Below, in pieces: positions 40,765 through 50,932 of a stretch of 64,000 nucleotides of DNA. Source of the stretch: Amanita rubescens (taxonomy: Eukaryota; Basidiomycota; Agaricomycetes; Agaricales; Amanitaceae); the NCBI GenBank assembly GCA_015039365.1, contig WION01000009.1, positions 434,001 through 498,000 of the forward strand. The letters run 5' to 3'. The translations under genes were made by a program, and so were the position numbers. Each line of letters starts with the position of its first letter. Position 1 is the first letter of the stretch. The notes beneath the pieces were generated by a model. It was not told the DNA's origin and searched no databases. It saw nothing but the letters and a program-made list of their open reading frames with translations.

Positions 40765-41595
40765 TCAGTACTGTTGAGATAACCATTTTATTGTGAGCCA
40801 GACTACCCAACGCCTTCTCTCTCTATCATCTTCGCCTTCTCTTGACACGCTCCACTCCCTCCGATCTAAGTTTGAAGACTGTATCTCTGCGATGGTCTCA
40901 AGTTCGAAACCATTGGTAGCTAGGATCCTGAGAAAAGCTTGGATTGTATAACGACCTGTGTGCAAGCCGGCGACAATATATATTCTAGATGAAGGTGATT
41001 TCCTAAGTGTCACACGAAGTGCCTCCACAAATAACCCATGAAGTTCGGGATTCCAGAGCGTATCCGCAGCGATCACAACGTCGAATCCGTCTGAACCACC
41101 GATCAGTGCAGAGGGGTCCGATCCCCAGGCGTACGGTCCTGTGCGACAAGTATCAGCGACACCGTTTCGCGCGACGTTGTTCGCTAAATTTCGAATGAGT
41201 AGCTCGTCTGGGTAATCGCTGACGGTGACGGCGATGTCAGGGAACTTTTTTGCGATAAGGATTCCAGGGAGACCTGCAGCTGCACCTAGCTCCAAGAGGC
41301 GTAGACGTTCACCTGGGGGTAACGCATCGATGTGGTTCGGGATACGTAGATCATCGAGGTGGTCGGCCAGATAGATCGACGATATCCAAATATCAGAGGC
41401 ATGCAGCGACCAATTGGCCGCCGCTGTGTCGGGCACCTGCAGGGTTATTACGGGTGCGTCTCCCTTTGGCCCATAAGTGAAAGTCGTTCCTGCAGATCCG
41501 AAAGTGATTGGTTGATATCCGTAAAAGGTCTCGAGGGAAGTGGATAAGATGTCTTCAGGGTTCTCATGATCGATCTCAGGATCTCTGCTGTCCAT
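40765..41595 (-). CDS. EFM7: EFM7/NNT1-like protein methyltransferase
   Basis: A single-exon 276-residue seven-beta-strand methyltransferase of the METTL21/FAM86 group. Motifs: ANWSLHASDIWISSIYLADHL, the SAM-binding LLELGAAAGLPGIL, the acidic SDYPDELLIRNLANNV, and DVVIAADTLWNPELHGLFVEAL. The C-terminus is WVVWLTIKW. Yeast EFM7 (NNT1) modifies the N-terminus and Lys2 of translation elongation factor eEF1A. The fungal orthologue has the same length and ending. Nicotinamide methyltransferase activity, suggested by the old name, is not supported by what is seen. It ends close to PEX7, with about 80 bp between them, in tandem. Confidence 0.85.
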   Translation of the reverse strand: MDSRDPEIDHENPEDILSTSLETFYGYQPITFGSAGTTFTYGPKGDAPVITLQVPDTAAANWSLHASDIWISSIYLADHLDDLRIPNHIDALPPGERLRLLELGAAAGLPGILIAKKFPDIAVTVSDYPDELLIRNLANNVARNGVADTCRTGPYAWGSDPSALIGGSDGFDVVIAADTLWNPELHGLFVEALRVTLRKSPSSRIYIVAGLHTGRYTIQAFLRILATNGFELETIAEIQSSNLDRREWSVSREGEDDRERRRWVVWLTIKWLSQQY

Positions 41596-41679
41596 CCTTT
41601 ACTCGAAGGTCAGTCATATTTCGTATAAAGCGGGACACGTACACTAGGTGGTGGCTCAAGTTTATCTATTGTGTAAAAG

Positions 41680-42937
41680 CTATGGTACTCTGAAAACATT
41701 CAACCTACTATCCCAGCCACAACTAGCCAAAACTCCCTCCTCGTACAGAGACCAGCCACAACCAACTACAAACTCGGTATGAGGGTCATGGATGTATATT
41801 AACTGAGGTCGTCCTGGAATAGGCGTAGTACACCAACTGTAGGCAAACAAAGTCAATTGTATGCGATTGTGTCTGCTTGGTGTACTCACACGCGGCATGT
41901 CATATCATAGCTCGCTGTCGCAAGCATGTCCGGCTTGTGGGGACTCCATTGCAACTTTCTGATCGCGTATTCGTGTCCCAGCAGCTGGGTTTCGCATACA
42001 CCGCCAACTTTATTCATCTCTCCCGGTCGAACAATGCGACAATCCCAGACCTTTGCGATCTTGTCTACACCTCCGCTAGCGATGACAAATGGTCTATACT
42101 TATTCCAATCCACTGTCAAGATTTCAGTGGGTGACCCCGGTATGGTCAAAGCGGCCGCTGTCATAGGATGTGTAAAGCTATTCGCGTTAGGGCCTGTCGC
42201 GTAAGAAGGTTCTCGTGTATCGAACAATTTGACTGTGCCATCAGTGGAACAGGTGGCGAGAAGATCTGGATGATGCGGAGAAAACATGGCTCCATATACA
42301 CATGCGTGATGGGCCTTGTAATGTTAATATTGATCGTGGGCGTTCAGGGGTCCACTGACAGAACATCAATAAAAAAATATATCCAGCAACTGAGTTGAAC
42401 TTGCCAGTTTCACTGTACCGTCCCAGGACGAAGATGCAAAGACGTCTTTCTTGATGTTTGACCAGTCGATAGAGAAAACCTCTCGAGTGTGCTCTTGCCA
42501 TATCCTAATCGGCAAATCCTGAGGGTGCTCTGAGCATGGAGTTTACATCAATAACAATTACGGAACCTTTAGCATGATATCCCATAATCTAATAGAACCA
42601 TCTCCCGAGGCTGTTGCGAGTTGATTTTCGTGCACTTCGGACCAAGCTACATCATATAGACCATCCTGAGATTCGTAACTGACGCCTTCGTGGTTCAGGC
42701 GGTTGTTGTGAGGAAATGGTTATACACGCACTACTGCCCATCAAGCTTCAATGCATGACTGGCGTCCGGTGTCTGGGCGACGGTGACGAGGTGGAGTCTG
42801 CCATTCCCTACGAGACCAAAGTTTGCAGCAGAGGCGAGAGCTAGACGGGTTGTGTGGAATGGAGACCAAGCAAGAGAGTAGTGAGCAAAGCCTGGAGTGT
42901 GAAGGAGGGCAGGTTGTGGGCGTGGAGGGCCAGTCAT
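41680..42937 (-). CDS. PEX7: PEX7 peroxisomal PTS2 receptor (WD40)
   Basis: The start at 42937 reads MTGPPRPQPALLHTPGFAHYSLAWSPF. WD40 repeats follow: GLYDVAWSEVHENQLATASGDGSIRLWD, REVFSIDWSNIKKDVFASSSWDGTVKL, GAMFSPHHPDLLATCSTDGTVKLFD, ILTVDWNKYRPFVIASGGVDKIAKVWD, IRKLQWSPHKPDMLATASYDMTCRVW and FVVGCGWSLYEEGVLASCGWDSRLNVF, ending RVP at 41680. The pattern of a short N-terminus plus six or seven blades and the phrase GYEFAVRKL-like YAIRKLQWSPH is typical of PEX7, which carries PTS2 proteins such as thiolase into peroxisomes with PEX20-type co-receptors. The start codon lies only 21 bp from that of the divergent sirtuin gene. Confidence 0.9.
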
Positions 42938-42958
42938 GAAGAAGATGTCAATTGTCAC

Positions 42959-44514
42959 ATGCGGATCTCTGTACCCGGTTTACCACACGCAATTCTCTCC
43001 GCCAAGTCTACCATTCCTCCCGTATCCCCTCAAGAGGCAATATATCATCTTTCGGAATTCATCAAACGTGGTAACGTCCTCTTGATAACAGGCGCAGGCG
43101 TCAGCGTCGATTCGGGCATCAGGGCATATCGCGGTCAAGATGGAAGGTACATGAACCCCAACTACAAGTACGTTTGCACCTGCCGAGTTATCGATGTTCT
43201 GTAACACATCCAAGACCCATTTTGTACCATGAATTCGTAGATGAAGGTGAAAAAGGGCGTATGTTTAGGTACGTCACAATCACCAGAAACGAAATCCGTG
43301 CCAATGTTCTCTAGACAGCGCTACTGGTGAGAATCCCCGTCAGCTTCCCATACATTAACCATTTGTGTACCATTCCAGGCTGCGATCATATCTAGGATAC
43401 CCGCCAGTCAGGGATTCCCAGCCAAACACAACGCATTATGCCTTGGCAGCGCTACAACATACTGCCCATATACCCCGTCTCGTCACCCAGGCGCGTAGAA
43501 TTACCAATTCCAACCTTCTTTTGCTCATTCTTTCCAGAATGTCGATGGTTTACACCACAAAGCCCTGACATCTAAAGCCGGCGACATATGGACAACAGAT
43601 AGACTTGGTAATAGCATTTTAGAATTACATGGAAGTATACACGTAAGTTCAACACCGAAATTTGATCATTTGTGCTAATTTGAATGGCGCAGCGCGTAGT
43701 CTGTCGATTAGGCCACATAATCGACCGCGAAACATTCCAAGACTGGCTTTCTCTGGCAAATCCTAAGTGGAAAGCTTTCGCCGATGAGATGGAGCGTACG
43801 GGTGCAAAACTGCGCACTAATCCAGACGGCGACGTCGCTATAGATCACCTTGGAATATCCTACGATAGTTTCGTCGTGCCCGATTGCCCACGTTGTTCCT
43901 CCGAGAAGAATATGAGTGTGTTCGTAAGTTGTCTGCCCCGATGAATCTGGTTGCCATATTTATTGACTGTATATTAGCTGAAACCCGAATTCGTCTTCTT
44001 CGGCGAGTCTATACCAGAATCAACGAAATCTAGATCGTAAGGTTGGAATATGTTACATTGACGACTGACTGATTTTCCATGATAGATTCAAACATATCGA
44101 AGACTCCGACAGAGTACTCTTGATGGGCACAACTCTCGCTACCCACTCATCGTTCCGGTAAGACAGTTCCTGCCCTGTTTACGATTTTATTGATTGTTGG
44201 CGTTTATAAGGCTTGCTAAATATGCGCTTGAACTGAAGAAGCCTGTAGCGATGCTGAACGTAGGGCCCACTCGGGCTGATGATCTACCGGGGGTCACCAA
44301 AATTGAGCACCCGACTGGCTTGGTTATGAGAGATGTTGCAAAAGCCGTCATGTATGTCATAATCAACATGTTACCTTCCGTCTAACAAAGTTTTAGTGGA
44401 AATGACCTCACAGAAGACCCGTTAATACATGATATGCTTCATAGCGGCATTGTCAAGCCTCCTAGTGAATCAAATACGTTAACTAATAACTGCCGCACTC
44501 TGAACGGCACCTAG
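42959..44514 (+). CDS. Sirtuin NAD-dependent deacylase (SIRT4-like class II)
   Basis: About 370 residues in eight or nine exons. Sequence signatures: GAGVSVDSGIRAYRG (NAD-binding), RQRYWLRSYLGYPPVRDSQPN, NVDGLHHKAL, the catalytic His in ILELHGSIHRVVC, a zinc site built from CRLGH and CPRC, FVFFGES, LLMGTTLATHSSFRLAKYA and MLNVGPTR. GIRAYRG with NVDGLHHKA matches the fungal SIRT4-like group, usually mitochondrial or cytosolic. The first zinc pair is C-x3-H instead of C-x2-C. The intron 43491-43537 sits exactly before NVDGLH and uses a GC donor (GCGCGT). Start ATG 42959; no longer in-frame start is needed for the conserved part. Confidence 0.88.
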
Positions 44515-44726
44515 TGGAATATTAGGTATGTAATGTATCTAAATGTGTAATAAGAGTTAAGTGAATGTAACCAACAATGTGAATAGGGGAGAGTAGTGCA
44601 TGACGGTATCGGGATTTTTACTGCAATACATTTAAATACAGTGAGTGATTACCTGCGTGCGTTGGGTATGACAAAGCGAAGGTATTGTAAAACGAAGTAT
44701 AGAGCATATAACTGTACTTGGGTGGC

Positions 44727-45480
44727 CTAACCTGAACGAGACAAAAGGGCGAGGGATTCTATGGCTTCTTGTCGTTTTCGTAGCTCATCCATTTCGCTTC
44801 GAAGGCCATGGCAATCTGGGTCAGAGCTGTGATATTCGGGATTCATACGCTGGGGCCGCCGCCATTGTCCTGGATGCATTTTAGAGGGCTCCTTGGGAGA
44901 ATGCGACAAGTAATTGTTGACATCAGTCCTTCTAAGAGCAGCGCTGGCCACCGACGTCAGCAAGTCTAGATTCGCGGAATGTGAATTGCTGCTAATATGC
45001 GGTTGAGTATGACGTCCTTTATTAAGCGGTTTTGGGGACTCCGGCTTTGCAGTTAATTCTCGCTGCTGCCGCGACTCGCCACGCGTAGATGAAGTCGACT
45101 TGGGCTAATTAAGATAAGAAAGCTAGCCCCGTGGAATGCCACTTACGGATTCTGCTTCGCGGGCTTTCTTCGCGCCGTGTTTTTTCAGACACCGCGACCG
45201 GTGAGTTCGCCAGTGGAAAGTATCGTATGGACTTTTCGATGAGAGTTTGATGCGATTGCCACAGCGCTTGCAGTCGACATGCATGGGTCCGATTACAATA
45301 GCCATTGGGTCGTCCCTCAGCTTTTTCTCTCTCGCCCTTTCAGCAGCGCTTTGTCCGACAGAGGGACAGGGGCTATAATGCCAAAGTAAGCAAGTAGGAC
45401 ATGGGAAGAATAGTAAAGGCGTTTCCCACTCACGTTTGTAAGGAAGAAATACTGGTGCTCCGCGCACGAGCCCTTGGCAT
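44727..45480 (-). CDS. Single-module CCHC zinc-finger protein (unrecognised family)
   Basis: Three exons encode about 190 residues: MPRARARSTSISSLQT, then the module VDCKRCGNRIKLSS...SRC, then a Ser/Pro/basic tail ending in a short coiled coil (EMDELRKRQEAIESLAL). The 28-residue module has the spacing C-x2-C-x3-[IV]-x-L-x5-Y-x4-W-x2-H-x3-C, identical to that of the neighbouring gene at 46118. The Cys/His pattern strongly suggests one bound zinc, with Trp and Tyr in the core. The basic tail hints at nucleic acid binding, but that is only inferred. No signal peptide is present. The neighbour is divergent, 637 bp away. Confidence 0.7.
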
Positions 45481-46117
45481 CTCTTGAGCGTGTTGTGGGC
45501 GAGTGGCTTTCAAAGGCGTTTGGTATGTCACCTTGAGCCTATTTCACGATTATCATCGGCATTTGCCGGGATCGGCGTCCAAAGTGCCGCCGCCAATGTT
45601 CGGAGTTACCTTCCGCGGAGTTTCAATTGTAGATCTGCATCTGCAACTGCTGTTTGACTTCCGCGTTGGGATAAAAGTTTCCTGTAAGGAATAGGTGTAT
45701 TCAACTCATTCATGTCCATCTCGGAACTGTAATCAGCTTACCTGACATTCAAAGACCGTCTGTGAATGAAAACAGAAATAAGGTTCAAGAGCTAATCGGT
45801 AGTTTTCATGGAAACCAAGTTCAGCGGCCAAAAGAAGGGAAGAATGACAAAAACGAAGCCTACGTCAGTAACCTTTGATTTTCCACACAATTGCTTCAAA
45901 ACATAATGATAGGTCCAAAGTGGATAAGCCTTCAAAAGATGGTGCTTTACCCACGGACGGTAATGAGGTGTGTTAGTTCAGCATAACACTACTACGTGTG
46001 AAACATGCTCAAGTCGTGCAGTCTACCATGAGTTTAACCCCAAACAAGACGGAGTTATGGTAAATTCATATTTATGTATATATACACCGTCTTCTCGGTT
46101 CCCTAACTACAACCGAT
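45481..46117. other. Shared upstream region of two related zinc-finger genes
   Basis: The 637-bp region separates the divergent single-module and triple-module genes. No further conserved gene is seen. It presumably carries both promoters; a TATAAAAG stretch (TGGGATAAAAGTTTC, about 45668-45682) faces the plus strand but is far from the start at 46118, while ATTTATGTATATATACACC near 46069-46087 is a closer candidate. Confidence 0.4.
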
Positions 46118-47549
46118 ATGCTTAGCTCACCTGAATTGCCCGAAAAGAGAGATGATAACCTCTCAGATACTGCCAGTGTCGAACAAGCCATGACGAGCAG
46201 GAAAACCCCTTCAACCACCAACAGCCGCAGGTCGTTCAAGGCAAAGTCACTTTCACGGGTGTCAATCTTGTCCAAAGGGGACAAGGCATCGCTGCCGAGG
46301 TATTCGGGCACCATTACCTAACTTTCGTCGCCGCTGATAAACGTGTAGAGATCCCGAAGTCAACACCGAAATGGATGACGAAAAGTCAATTGCAGGATCT
46401 GTTCATGGCAGCGGTCGCATTCGTCGTACAGAGCCCGAACGTTTTCTCTATTTCAAAAACCAGCCGGAATGCGGGGAATTGGAACCACATCGCGTTCTCT
46501 GCACACGTTGCGATTCATTTGTGAATCTGGGTCAGAAACAGAAATATAATGTTCGTCCCTGGGAGTTGCACCGTGCCAAGTGTGATGCGCAAGTTAGAAA
46601 TTCGTCACAGTAAGTATCCGCGGTCATTACATATCAATCAGAGTCCTCTTAATGTTCGATAGCAGTGCTTCAAGGAAGGATGAACCCGAAATGATAGATA
46701 CCGAATCCACTGCTACCCCATCCGTGGTTGAACGTCGACCCCGTCGAACAGTTGCCGAGCGGCAGGCTTTCCTCGAGGCGGACGCACGGACAGAAGAGGT
46801 TCAGCCTGAGCAAGTAAAGTGTCGGGGATGTCAGAACTGGGTCCGACTCTCAACCAAGCGCCAGTATGATCTACAGCGCTGGTATAGGCATCAAGATTAC
46901 TGTAAAGCTACCACGTATGTGCTTCTTGTAAAGCCTGTGCATCTGAATTGACTCAATGATACTACAGGGTTAGCAGTCGTGTAGCAGCCGCTGAAAGAAA
47001 GTTGCGACTGGTGAATGATGCGCAAGCACTGAGTTTTGATACTCGATACGTGGACTGCTCGCAATGTGGTCGTAAAATAGTCTTGGAAGACGATGGCGAT
47101 TATAATCTTTCAAAATGGGACGAGCATAAAGCTGGTTGTCCAGGACAGCTAGAGTAAGTTGCGATATGATACATATACGTCAGCTGCGTTCAAAATGACA
47201 CCGTTATAGATCCACCATGATAACCACCGAAGTCTTAGATTCTCCAAAAATTATGCCAGACGTGGTCAATTCTGTTCCTTTCCCCAAGGAAGACGTTCAT
47301 GTGCACTCTGATGAGAATGACTCAAGCTTAGCACCTTATGCATACAAGAACTTGAAACGAGCCCGCTCCTCGTCCGGCGCACTCGTAGATGGTGAAGATG
47401 ACAGGCCTACAAATCGACCTAGGAAAGAATCACTTGTCGCGTCCAGCTTTGGTCTACCAAGCACACTTGAATGGATGTTACTGCCTCTCAAGTCATTTGT
47501 CCGGGGTTTTAGAGAGAGTCTCAGGGGCGATACACAACCAAGAACCTAA
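46118..47549 (+). CDS. Triple-module CCHC zinc-finger protein (unrecognised family)
   Basis: Five exons join into about 370 residues. After a Ser-rich N-terminus (MLSSPELPEKRDDN) come three copies of the module: CTRCDSFVNLGQKQKYNV...C, CRGCQNWVRLSTKRQYDL...C and CSQCGRKIVLEDDGDYNL...C, each 28 residues with exactly the same spacing (C-x2-C-x3-[IV]-x-L-x5-Y-x4-W-x2-H-x3-C). Each is preceded by a basic/acidic lead such as RPRRTVAERQAFLEAD or AERKLRLVNDAQ, and each module sits in its own exon. The C-terminus is Ser/Arg-rich with a hydrophobic LEWMLLPLKSFVRGF. The one-module-per-exon layout implies growth by exon duplication. Function is unknown; zinc binding is a sequence-based inference. Confidence 0.72.
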
Positions 47550-47773
47550 CCTTTCGTCGCACGTCGCATGGTCTTCTGCACATTTGATTAAGCATCTTGT
47601 TTATGTGTACACACACGATCATAGTGAAGTACCCCAACTTATATTCCTATAAACATACCGTAACTTGTTTTCCTGTCTTGAAACGGCGGAAGGATATTAA
47701 AGAATAACATACATACAGTTACAAATAAGTGATGGAGTCGGCTACTTGTCCATTGTTTCCTAATGAAGTATCC

Positions 47774-49150
47774 TCATTGATGGATGGAGGATGTCCCTAT
47801 GCTGGGATCAATGATGGGCATGTAACCCTGCTTGTGATCTGCATTGAATGCTGGGTGCTGCATGAGGGCTGGCTGATGTGGACCTGGAACATATAATTGT
47901 TGAACAAATGTCGCCATGGGGTACAGTGGTTGATTGAATCCTGGTGGTTGCACCCCTTGTGGGATTTGCTGAATTGCGACGGGCTGGACTGCTTCAGGCT
48001 TGGATGCTGGCATATTATAGGCATTATCCTGGTGCACGCATTCCTTTACTTGGCCACACTCGGGACACGGAGCGGAGGAACGCTCAATACATTGATATCC
48101 CTTTCTTGCACATGCTGCACACGGTCTTCAAGCTGCGATAAGGTTTTACTCGTGGATCACTTGTGCCCGCTCACCTTGCACCATCGCAGCGGATTTTATC
48201 ACGTCTAAAGCACCATTCAGCGTGTTTAGCTTATGAGACAACAGATTGACTTGCCTGCACGCCACGCAAGCCTATTTGGATAAGGCACACGACATGAATC
48301 ACACTCTTCATTTCAGTGGAATACTCTTACCGCCTTGACTCTAGTACCATGTCCACGGCCTTTTCTTGGTGCCGTGACACATTCTTTGCCGAGTTCCAGG
48401 CAGAAATGACAAGGCCGGGTTTCTTCACAACGTTTCCCGTTTTCACGGCAGCCTTCGCAGCGCAGTTTGACTAGTTTTGGACTTCGCCCCACATGAACGC
48501 ATTCTTCGGAGCGAGATACGCAACGTGAACATGGCCTTTGATCATCACACTAATAAATTACACGGCATGAGGCAGCGGTAGCTTGAGCTGACGAGAGCGT
48601 ACCTTTTTATTATCTTTACGACAGTTTTTGCAAGCCAACTTCGCCCTCTCGGATCCTTGACTTTTGGTGTGCTCCGGTTGAGAAATGTTCAGGACAGGAT
48701 GTTGTCGAGAGATCGCTGGACTCGTGTCTTCTATGCAATCCAATTGCATTTCTCTGCATCGCTGACAAGGCTTGCCAGCCACGCATCTTACGCGTGCCCG
48801 ACGGCATTGCTCACATCCATCGATACATAGGTCAGAACTATAACCCTTCTTCAGGCAACTCGTGCAAGGTCTGAATTCGGCTGAATGAATAACTTATTTG
48901 GAAAGCAGAGACCACATCGACGTACCTGGAGCCATCACAGCGTATCTTGTCGCGTCTGACGTTTAGATGAACAAGATGTGCGGATATAGTTGCGCTCTGA
49001 GCAATTCACCTGCAATTAGCACAAGCCTATGAAAGGGCGATTAGCTCCGAACGCAGCATGTGTTCGAGAATAGGTACTTTGGTTGCGCGTCGAGGCCAGG
49101 CCTGGATGCTGATGTCAGAAACCTGGGATTGATGATGGCTGGGAATCCAT
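47774..49150 (-). CDS. Protein with five tandem Zn2Cys6 clusters
   Basis: Minus-strand exons join into about 330 residues with five fungal binuclear clusters: CANCRRDKIRCDGSRPC...C, CEQCRRARVRCVAGKPC...C, CKNCRKDNKKCDDQRPC...C, CEGCRENGKRCEETRPC...C and CVACRRDKIRCDGARPC...C, plus a half cluster CPECGQVKEC. The tail is Gln/Pro-rich (QQIPQGVQPPGFNQP). Normal GAL4-type regulators have one cluster. Clusters 1 and 5 share exon cuts: a 17-nt exon (49010-49026; 48255-48271) followed by a 30-nt exon (48926-48955; 48175-48204). The cluster 5 intron 48205-48254 has a GC donor. The start is uncertain: MDSQPSSIP at 49150 connects to ASRPGLDAQPK only by skipping 14 bases or by a one-base indel. DNA binding is expected but untested. 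Confidence 0.75.
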
Positions 49151-49367
49151 GATGAATGTCGTCCAAGACAAATTCAGCAAGCTCCGCTCCAAGTCTATGG
49201 TTCACTCAGTTTGTGATCATCTCGTTGTAATAACACTATATTCCAACTATAACCGTCGGTTTAACACTACCAAGTCTACCTAAAGAGTTTAATGAATGGT
49301 CTGCTACATGAGCGGCAACAATAAAGAGCATATAAACTATAAACCGCACGAAACCCACGCATACTAA
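49151..49367. other. Overlap-free spacer between Zn2Cys6 gene and GH16 gene
   Basis: AT-rich 217-bp spacer with no coding structure. It must hold the 5' leader of the Zn2Cys6 gene and the 3' end of the GH16 gene, which are transcribed in the same direction. Confidence 0.5.
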
Positions 49368-50530
49368 TCACTTTTGGTATACGGCGATGTAGTTAATCAT
49401 CCACTTCGCGTTAATAAAGTTCGTCGCATTTCGCGACAATACTGGTGCACGTCGTACCCGGGCAGGAGGACGGGTATGAAGAAGTAGCCCAGCCACCGCA
49501 GATGGTCGTGTCTAAAGTGAGAGTATGTTCGTAAAAGTAGGTTGTGATGTCGCACGAATCGGACGACCAATAGCCAACAGGTGTAGACCATCCAGCGGGA
49601 TTGGGTTTCTTTGCTTTGATATCGGCAGGAATCTGACTACGCGTGAAGTGCCACATTGTTACTCCGGTGCTGTCCCATAGATGGGCAAAGACACCACCGT
49701 TAGCGGCGTTGAATCCACTTCCAAAGGAGGTCGCGTTAGTATCTTGGTAAGCGCACCCAGCATCGGCCGACTCTGAGCTAGCGCATGTCACGCCCGTCTT
49801 CCCACCCATTATCGAGCCCAGAACTTCTAGGCCTGCGTTCGTAAGTGTGCAGGTGGAATCGGGGGCAGAATGCAATGTATACTGGTTGAAGGAGTTGAGA
49901 TTAACGCCCTCAATGATGTCGATCTCGCCTGAATAAATACTGAGATGCTTGCTGTACGACAGGCGGCTCAAATGCTTACCAGCGTTGGGCCAGTTGGGTC
50001 CACAGGACCAATATGCAGGCCACACGCCACAACCCCATGGCATTGCCTCGAAATCGGCAATGAAAAGACCACTATTGTAGGTCTTGGTGGACTGGATGCG
50101 CACCCTTTTCAAAGCCGGGTATAGTATTGTTCCGAACAGATGACCACAGGACTCACGAGTTACGACTGCCTCCCGCAGGAACGTCGGAATAATCATCGAC
50201 AGCGAGGACCGTCACACCGTTCGATTGGACATAGCTGAGGTTTTTGGCGATAGCATTAGCCTTGTCCAAGTAGTTAACGTTTCCACCAGTCGGATCAGGT
50301 TGCGAGAAAAATGTCCAGTCACTGCCAAGATATATCAGACCGAGAAGGGACGTAGACATATCTAGTTACTTTAAAAAAGATTCTCCAGCATAATAGTCTT
50401 GGAGGGTATAGTTCGCGGCACTGCTACGCGCACGGAAGGTCTGCGCTAGCCTGGAGTGGTGAGCTGCCCCATTGCTGGCAAGGCCGTGGATAGGCAGGAC
50501 GGCGACGGTAAGGAGTGAAAGCAGTTGCAT
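49368..50530 (-). CDS. Secreted glycoside hydrolase family 16 beta-glucanase (apparent +1 frameshift near the end)
   Basis: Start ATG 50530 gives a signal peptide (MQLLSLLTVAVLPIHGLAS) then SAANYTLQDYYAGESFLNDWTFF. The GH16 core has GGNVNYLDKANA, SVRIQSTKTYNSGLFIADFEAMPWGCGVWPAYW, and the catalytic motif GEIDIIEGVN (E-x-D-x-x-E) formed across an intron; NQYTLHSAPDSTC follows, as in fungal 1,3/1,4-beta-glucanases. As written, the frame ends CDELY at 49411. A one-base shift at the AAA run (49429-49431) restores NATNFINAKWMINYIAVYQK and a TGA at 49370-49368, the ending relatives have. Likely role: cleavage of beta-1,3/1,6 cell wall glucan outside the cell. Confidence 0.87.
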
Positions 50531-50932
50531 TAAGGAGGGGAAGTTTAAGGAAAAGGTGAGTGATAATTGGGGAGTCCAAACCGGGTATAAAATTTATATA
50601 TAGTGGAGCTCTTGGGTGAAAGGAATCATAATCATAATCAATGATTGATCCATCGCTACGCCGCAGTCTCCTGTTGTTAAGTCAAGGGTATGCCGGGTGA
50701 ATTGTACATCACAAGTAGTAACTGTTGCATGTGGCTTCAACCGCATATTTTGCGAAACAATGCGTGGTTAGAACGAGATGAATGCTTACATGGAACGTCA
50801 GTTATTTGAAGGATTTGTGCAGGATTTGAGTTAGCATCAAATTTAGTTGATGGCTTTTGTCATTGTAACCGAACAACATGCGCGTGGTGGTCTGTCCCTG
50901 GCAGCTTGTTTGTGACATGCGTGACGGACATC
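50531..50932. promoter_or_regulatory. Divergent promoter region, GH16 and hydrate dehydratase
   Basis: Divergent spacer of 402 bp. On the minus strand a TATAAAA/TATATATA stretch lies at about 50586-50602, roughly 60-70 bp ahead of the GH16 start, a plausible TATA region. No gene is seen. Confidence 0.5.
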
